Both the position numbers and the translations under genes were made by a program. This document shows positions 57,283-64,000 of a DNA stretch of 64,000 bases, piece by piece (the first letter of the stretch is position 1; every line of letters begins with the position of its first letter). Under the pieces are notes generated by a model. That model did not search any database, was not told the DNA's origin, and saw only the letters and a list, made by a program, of their open reading frames with translations. The stretch comes from Hypoxylon rubiginosum (taxonomy: Eukaryota; Ascomycota; Sordariomycetes; Xylariales; Hypoxylaceae): positions 124,001 through 188,000 of the forward strand of contig CADCXA010000001.1 in the NCBI GenBank assembly GCA_902806565.1. The letters run 5' to 3'.

Positions 57283-60200
57283 GATTGGTGAAGTGAAAAT
57301 GTAATGATCGAACTCTACACGCGAGGTAAAAACAAATAGATAGTGGTGAAAAGTTGATGAGGCCCAGCCAAGTAGTTTGCTGTTGTCGTGCTAAAACGTC
57401 TCGAAGTGGTTTATCTTCAAGACTTGTCGAATACTCTCAAACTCCTGATGAGCTGCTGAGGTGCGGTTTGATAAAGAAAAGTTGAGTTCCGTCTTGAAGA
57501 GACGAGGGAAAGGGGATATTATATACATCTTTACATAAACAAAGAGAGAGAGGGAAAAGAGTGGTTCTTGTACGTCTAGCAGCAGCAAAAACGTGAATAC
57601 ACGGCGTCATTCGACAGCATCGACAATAGAAAACAAAGTGTAATCTCATCGAGGGAGTCAGGAATAAGTGGATAATACTTGGTACCTTGGTATGTACAAT
57701 GATGTGTGGCTACGCGCTAGCTGGTTGTACCATGGCAATGTGTGGATGGGAGTGTGCGTGCTGTGTGGATCCGGATCCGGGCTTATACTACCTACTACCC
57801 TACTACCCTGCTACCTTGCATGGCTAGTATAGAGTAGAATATACCCAACTTAGGCATGTGTAATGGCTGTATACAATATGTAGGTATGTAGGTAAGTAGG
57901 TAAGTTGGAAAGGCAAACGAGCCGTTCGGGTATCGCTTACCACTTAGCATGTTATTACTTTACGCAGCGTTGGATTTCGAGTCGCCGAGCGCGCGAAGCC
58001 AATGAAAATCAGGTACCTGTCGACCTGATATATCTCGATGCGAGGTTATGTATTATCTCACCGTCGGTTAACGCTGTTAACGTCAGCCTCGTGTGTTCTT
58101 TCTTCTATAGCGTTACTGACCTGTAACATTCGAGACGACTCTGTCAGTCTGTGTCTCGGCCGTCGGCCTATCTGATGCCTCGACGTATATCACCGCCTAT
58201 CAGTTAGCTGATCCAGGGGTCCACCGACTGGCAGGCTGGGAACGAGTATCCGAACGAGCATCTGTCTGTGACTTTCCCAGGGTTCTTTTACAGGGACCTC
58301 ATACACTCATACGCTCATACGCAAGGAGGCAATGGGCAAAGGTTGCTGCTGATGTACATACAGACATATCGCACTACCAAAGTACGTATATACGTATATA
58401 CCTATGTAGGTAGTATATCGTATCGAGATGATTCGCGAATGAGGTGACAGACCCCGGTAACGACGAGTATCGAAAAAAACACAGATCAAGGGGTCTTAGG
58501 GTATCGAGGGACCCGGCAAGTATTCGTGGCGTGCAGGACCAGTAGGTTAGCCTCGCCAGGTATGGATGACGCCGTTGCCTAAAGGGGAGATGATCTGTGA
58601 CGTAGGAACGCCGCGTTTAGTAGCGTTATCTATCTAGCTTATGCGCCGACATCTGGTTCCTAGGCTGTACGAAGATGTAATCATGCTTCTGTCATGTTTC
58701 CTAGAGGGTGCGTCGTCGCTGTTAGAGGTTCCGATCTTTTTCTAATTCGACATGTTCACAGATTGTTGCCAACCATCTCCGCCCCTTCAGCCCGCCTCGT
58801 CGGGTTGTCATCGGGATAATTTCCGGCAGTGCATATTGTCAGTATGCATGTAGCGCCGAGCAGACTGGCGGAGATCAAGCTGGATATCAACAGGGTGACA
58901 TAAGGCCAGCGAAAATTATACGGCCGGGTTAAGCTTTTGGGTGCTTAGTAGGGGGACCTTGGGGACCTGAGTAGGAAGGCGACCAAGGCGACCAACCTGG
59001 TTTGGCGTTCGAGACACGTGCAAGCTAATTCCTTGACTCGATGCCTGGGTGAAGCCTGGGGGTTGAGGATGTTGGTATGCACATAGGCAGTAAGAAATGA
59101 GACGATGTTGCTAATGACTCGGGCCGTAATATCGAAACTCCTTCTTCAAGGCTGAAGGGACATGCACGATATCCACATCTATCTCGATGCTGCGATGTTT
59201 AGATGCGGCCTATACGTCCGTAGATATGGCTGAACGTAGAAGACGACATATCAATCCACTTGGACATGTCGTTTTCTGACTTGTTTCTCTCCATCTTCTG
59301 TTACACAGCCTGATAAGCGTCAAGCAGAACATGTTGGATGCAAGGATGTCTGATAGATCGGACCGAGAAGCCAGGGCTTCTGGACGTCTGGATGGTCTAC
59401 TGTTGCAGCGCTTGTCTAGGCGAATGATGGATTTCTGAGGGCCTTTTCTTCTCGAGTACCTCGCCCGGCTAAGTTGGCAGAACCGGGTACAAACGAGCGC
59501 GGTTAGAGAAGGGTAAGGTAAGGGTACCTAGGTACATGTCTACAAGTTGGTACAGTGGCCGAGTACACTGTCCAGACGGGGACGGGTAAGATGGGTGACG
59601 GAGTTGATTGGATGTTAGGTCAAGAGAAGTTGTTGAAAGCGTTTAGCGAAAGCAGCGAAAGACAGGCGAAGGGTAGAAGTCGGGACAGCCGCAGAGGCTC
59701 TGACGTCAAGCGTTGTTATAAGTGTGGATACTCAGGTGGGGCTTCTTTTTAACATTCTTTTTTTATTTAATTTTTTCTATTTTACGTTGTGCCTGTTCGG
59801 CGTTTTTCACCTCTTCGGCAGCATAAATCACCTTTAGGCCGATACACCTATCAACCCCTCCCCCTCCTTCTGCCCCATAAGATAGGTACGTATCCTTTTC
59901 CTTCTCATACCCCTAACACTTTAACACTATACCCCTCCAAGAAGGACCCTTTTCGACAGCCCCTCACCCCTCTCACCCCTCTCACCCCTCAATTTAATAC
60001 GTAGCAATATTGGGTCTGTGCCCCCCAACGTGGGCTGTGCAGCCCCCCACTCCAATTCCAGAACACAGCAGCACAGATGCCCCTGGAGATCCATCCATAC
60101 ACCCTCGCAGAACCTCGACAACTTCGACAACCCACCTGGCACTATAGTCGATATACGCACACGGCTCTCCTGATTACGGGTATCCGTATGGGGGAACAGA

Positions 60201-63200
60201 CGGGACAATCAGCCTGTTGAACGGTGCTACGACGGCGGTTATAACGGAAAGGAACATCCCTCCTTTCCGAGTAAGACTTATCAAGTCACCTCAGCCCGTC
60301 CCCGTTATGTTACCTTGGCTGCTTGGTTAGAACTTAGGGTATCCATATATCCATCTACAGATGTATCTATCTATGGATACAGATAGACTGTGTTTAATCT
60401 TAAACGGGTAGCCCATGTATATCGTTTACACGCCATAAGTTCTACGTAGTCGTTCGGCCAGAGACCCCCCCTCTTCCCATTTTTCTCATCGAGATCACCT
60501 ACGTGTAAGTAAGGGAACGTCGGTGAGAGTTGGTTCTTGCGTTCATATATCGAGTATACCTGACCTGCTCTCATGACTTCCTGACTAAGGGACGTGCTGT
60601 TGCTGTTGCTGAACCGCGGCGGCATGTGAGATGATGGTAACTTACTGGGTGAGAATCGCTTGCTGTTTACCTCCCTTGCCTTACTTGCACACACTTACAC
60701 TTACATCACTTACTTGCCTGCTTGCCTGCTTGCCTACCCAGGTATTATGTTTGTATAGTATAGCAGCGAAAGGAACACGGCTAGTATACAAGGGAGTTGG
60801 ATCATCGAGGCGCGTATATACCAGTACTAGACAGTACACCGAACCCGTTTGCCGCTATCCATTCTTTTTGCTCCTCCCCCGGACCCGTCTCTGCCTTATA
60901 TCCCCAGCTTCCCCATGTCTCCGAATCCTGAACCAGCCGGCCGCCGGGCTCGAGGTAGGTATTTGATAGGCGGCGCCGTCTCTCTCGCCTGCAGTCCTCA
61001 GCCCACTCTCGGCATGCGACAGGTGTAGATCTCGCTGGAGAAATCCGGATGGCATTGTCTGAAACAGGGAAGCCATAGGAGTCGTAAAGAAAAAAAAAAA
61101 GCACATGATAATACTATCAACTGTACCTACCTGGGTAGGTATTAATACTAGTAGACTAGTACCCCTACTCTAACGTTCCAAGTGTACATGTTAGACAGGC
61201 CTGGATTTTACGGGTTACTATATGAGGCTAAGATGTGACGGCTCTAGGTCTAAAAATTCTACGAACCCATGGGGCTCCTTGTTTAGCTCAGCATTGGCAC
61301 GGTCACTCGGCTGAAGATCCCACGTACAAACGTACAAATCGGTTCAGGAGAGGGGGTTATGGAGGGGAAAGGGGTAAGGGAACATTGCGAGTCAAAAAGC
61401 ACTTGGGTTTCTTACCTGACAGGCCGAGCCCAGTAGTCTGGATGACCCTGCCAGGCGACCTTGAGTTACAATGTGCATATGGGGTACAGTCCAAGGTTTT
61501 CTCTTAGCTGTCAATCACATGAAGGCATTAAAGATTAATATGGAAATTTCCATTTAGCGTGGCATCCCACCTTTGAAATGCATGTAAGATCAAAGTCATC
61601 ACAGCGAAATTGAGAGAACGGAAAGTTGCCTATGCTTTAGCTGTTCTAGGGCGATGATGAGCCAACGATGCAAATCTAACATCTGCTAGATCTATATCTT
61701 CCTATACTATGTTCAGATCATGTTCATACCCTTCACATCGTAGCTCTGCAGCACTGCCGTCCTGCCACAGACCCTACCTGAGGCGCGGAATGCCACCATA
61801 CCATGCACGGTGACGTCCGCAGGGGGAAGACTACATCCTAAGGGGACCTAGCGAAAGATAGGAATGAAGCGGTCACAAATATTCCTAGTGGTACATGGTT
61901 AGGTGAGAGGAACGCGCATAATGGAACCGTTGGAACTTCGTAAGTGACCCGTCATATGCATCACACTGTCATACGACGCGCTTCATTTCAAATAGATGAC
62001 TTGGGGATTCGAAACAGGATCGACTTTATCATGCAATGGCGGGCGGTGATAGATCGTTAGGTTGGTAGTCTTCTATATCAGATGGATATATCGAACCCAA
62101 TCGTTGGGGTCATCATTTCGTGTTCTGGTTGGCTGGTTTGATAGTGATAGGTAATTGGTGCTGGTGAAATAAGGGGAATTGGTGATGGTGTGTTGTGTGT
62201 ATATCAGATCCTCCATTTCCTCATTTTCCAGTCTCCAGTCGTATTGATGCTGCTGCTGCTGCGGCATGTGAAGGTGACTTACATTACCCTAGATACCTGG
62301 TACTAAAGCCAAGGAAAGCCGGTTGTCAGCAAACCCTGTCCCGGTGTGGCTGCTGCTTGATGACGAATGTAGCCGTAGTATAACGCAGCGCAATAAGGGT
62401 TTCCGGGAGGCGAAAGATAATCCAGAGTATATTCGTACATGTTTCGTATATCGGAATTTATCGAATCTTCTATGGTCCTTTCTGTAACGAATACGTACCT
62501 GGGTAGTGTACTGGCTGGATGATAGAATCCTCGAAGCGTCTATACGTCCTGACATGCCGAAACAGATGGCCCTGTCTAAGAGGTAGCTAGCCAGATCTAT
62601 CCAATCGTGAGGATCCAACTCGTACGAGAACCCAGAGTTGATCCCCTTGGCGAGATTTTCTACGTACTCCGTAAAAAGAAAACTAACCACCAATAGCTAT
62701 CACCAAATAGCAAGATGGCGCATGAAAGGATTTGCAGTTATCAAGGTAGCAGACCGGTATTAGGGAAGCACTAAAAACACTACGATCAGTTGCGATGTAT
62801 GATAGCGGGCTGATCGTTTCCTACTGGAAAGCCACATGGCGAGATCTGCAGTTCGTCCCCCCCAGCCGCCCTCCCAACATCGCGTCGATCTTTATCGTGG
62901 AGCTCTACATAGTAAGGAGGCCTGGCCGCGTACCGGTGTACGTACAGCTATGTACAAAGAGTTGAAGTTGTTTTTTGAGGTCGCATTTCGCTCCTCTCAC
63001 AAATCTTTTTCCGCAGAGCCGCCACCAATCCTTTTGGAAGTAGGCATTATGTAGGCAGCCTACTTCGTACGGCACAGACATATAGATGAACGAATTTGGC
63101 AACAACACGATACTGATCTACCCTGATCTACCCGCACGGACGTTTGTTCTCTTTCTTTTTCCAGGTTATCCGTATTCCATATTTTCCTGACTCATCACCA

Positions 63201-64000
63201 ACCGAGCCGGGGTCCCTCTATTCCAACGACTTCTCTTCTTCCCAACTCTGATAAAAGGGATGGGATGGTACCTAGGTAGCAAACGGATCGGGTAGTCTCG
63301 TTTGTTCCTAAAGGGGAACGATGAATGAGAGGCTGCCGATGACCGACCGACGTCACAGCGACTGCGACGACAATGGCTATGATAAGTGACAGCAGCAGCT
63401 ACACCAGGAAGCCGAATGCGATGTCGTTAATTGCCCACTATAGCGCCAATAAGCAAATACTTCATCGTGTTGGTGGTAAGATGCTTACCGGTAAAATCAC
63501 CACAGCTACGGGAAAACACGTTCTCGCTCACCTCGGGTAGTTTGTCTACGTTCTAATTGCAGACCGTGGAGCTTCCTATTCCATACCCCCTTCTAAGCAG
63601 GTCGGAGAATATTGCGAGTCTGACATTTGATTAAAGTTACACGCGTGCTCATTCTAGACCGCTGGCATCTGTGTAATCGTCGCGGTACCGTCGTGGTACT
63701 CTCCAACAGACTCTAACAAAATCCATGTATGCTTCCCAAATGTATGCCTCCAAATGTACGCCTCCAATTCGAGATATCTGATTAGAGGCTGGAATTCATC
63801 AATACGGCATCATTCGCCGAATATATGCTTGTATACTTCCTACCTCGAGTATCACAACTTGCTTCCCCTGACCTATTTAGGCATTTAGAAGTCTACCTAC
63901 ATATGAGGTAGGTATCTAGTCTCCAACATGAGAATCACAGACGCTCGGCTCCGTCCGATTTTTCTCAAATCTTTAAGCCGTTAGGTGAATGCTGAAAGTC
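57283..64000. other. 6.7 kb region without a convincing gene
   Basis: Many stops occur in all frames; the longest ORF (62289-62693, minus) has no ATG start. Low-complexity tracts include AGGTAGGTAGG-type runs (57880-57905), three CTCACCCCT units (59963-59989) and TGCTTGCC units near 60717-60735. Palindromic words GGTACCTAGGTAC (59523-59535) and GGTACCTAGGTAG (63267-63279) occur. The left end is the CECR5-like promoter, with an extended intron-like or leader stretch. It may hold a noncoding RNA or decayed genes; I see none. Confidence 0.5.
59963..59989. repeat. CTCACCCCT tandem repeat
   Basis: Three exact nine-base copies in a C/T-rich stretch of the gene-free right part. Confidence 0.85.

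Noticed and set aside
59555..59752. Short ORF ending CYKCGYSGG
   Set aside because: It resembles a zinc knuckle only in part, lacks the remaining ligands and does not start with ATG.
62289..62693. Minus-strand ORF in the right end
   Set aside because: No ATG start, and I could not find flanking exons that join in phase. The segment YELDPHDWIDLASYLLDRA looks protein-like, so it may be a gene relic.

Overview
This is a window of nuclear DNA from a filamentous ascomycete (Pezizomycotina, probably a Sordariomycete; the class is inferred from protein character only). The reasons are short spliceosomal introns with GTAAGT-type donors and CTAAC-like branch points, spaced single genes on both strands with no operons, two Zn2Cys6 regulators, and housekeeping proteins of fungal type. 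I support 20 well-formed protein genes, plus one low-confidence secreted ORF and one 5'-truncated gene. I found no rRNA, tRNA, transposase or CRISPR. Exon joins were checked by reading phase by hand.

Left part (1-6.7 kb): the 3' end of an RGG-repeat protein, an unknown gene of at least seven exons (minus) whose intron region carries a 23-base G run, and a complete six-exon gene for a secreted AA14-like lytic polysaccharide monooxygenase (minus).

Housekeeping block (6.7-28.5 kb): RFT1 (ER glycolipid translocation), DBP3 (ribosome-biogenesis helicase), ISU1 (Fe-S scaffold), UBP14 (ubiquitin-chain disassembly), MAD2 (spindle checkpoint), GUF1 (mitochondrial EF4), an uncharacterised protein with SPxK repeats, a small secreted protein, a COBW-family GTPase metallochaperone and a TPR protein. 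Many pairs are convergent with short gaps or divergent over shared promoters.

Metabolic part (31.8-54.7 kb): an MFS sugar transporter, a carotenoid cleavage oxygenase, a Zn2Cys6 regulator, an aldo/keto reductase, a zinc alcohol dehydrogenase and a small secreted protein. Then comes what looks like part of the L-rhamnose catabolic pathway: a large Zn2Cys6 regulator (minus), L-rhamnonate dehydratase (LRA3 type, minus) and, divergent from it, L-rhamnose 1-dehydrogenase (LRA1 type, plus). The lactonase and aldolase steps are not in the window.

Right part (54.7-64 kb): a CECR5-like HAD phosphatase-fold protein, then about 6.7 kb in which I see no convincing gene. Spacers are rich in short tandem repeats and in a palindromic word (CCTAGGTACCTA and variants).
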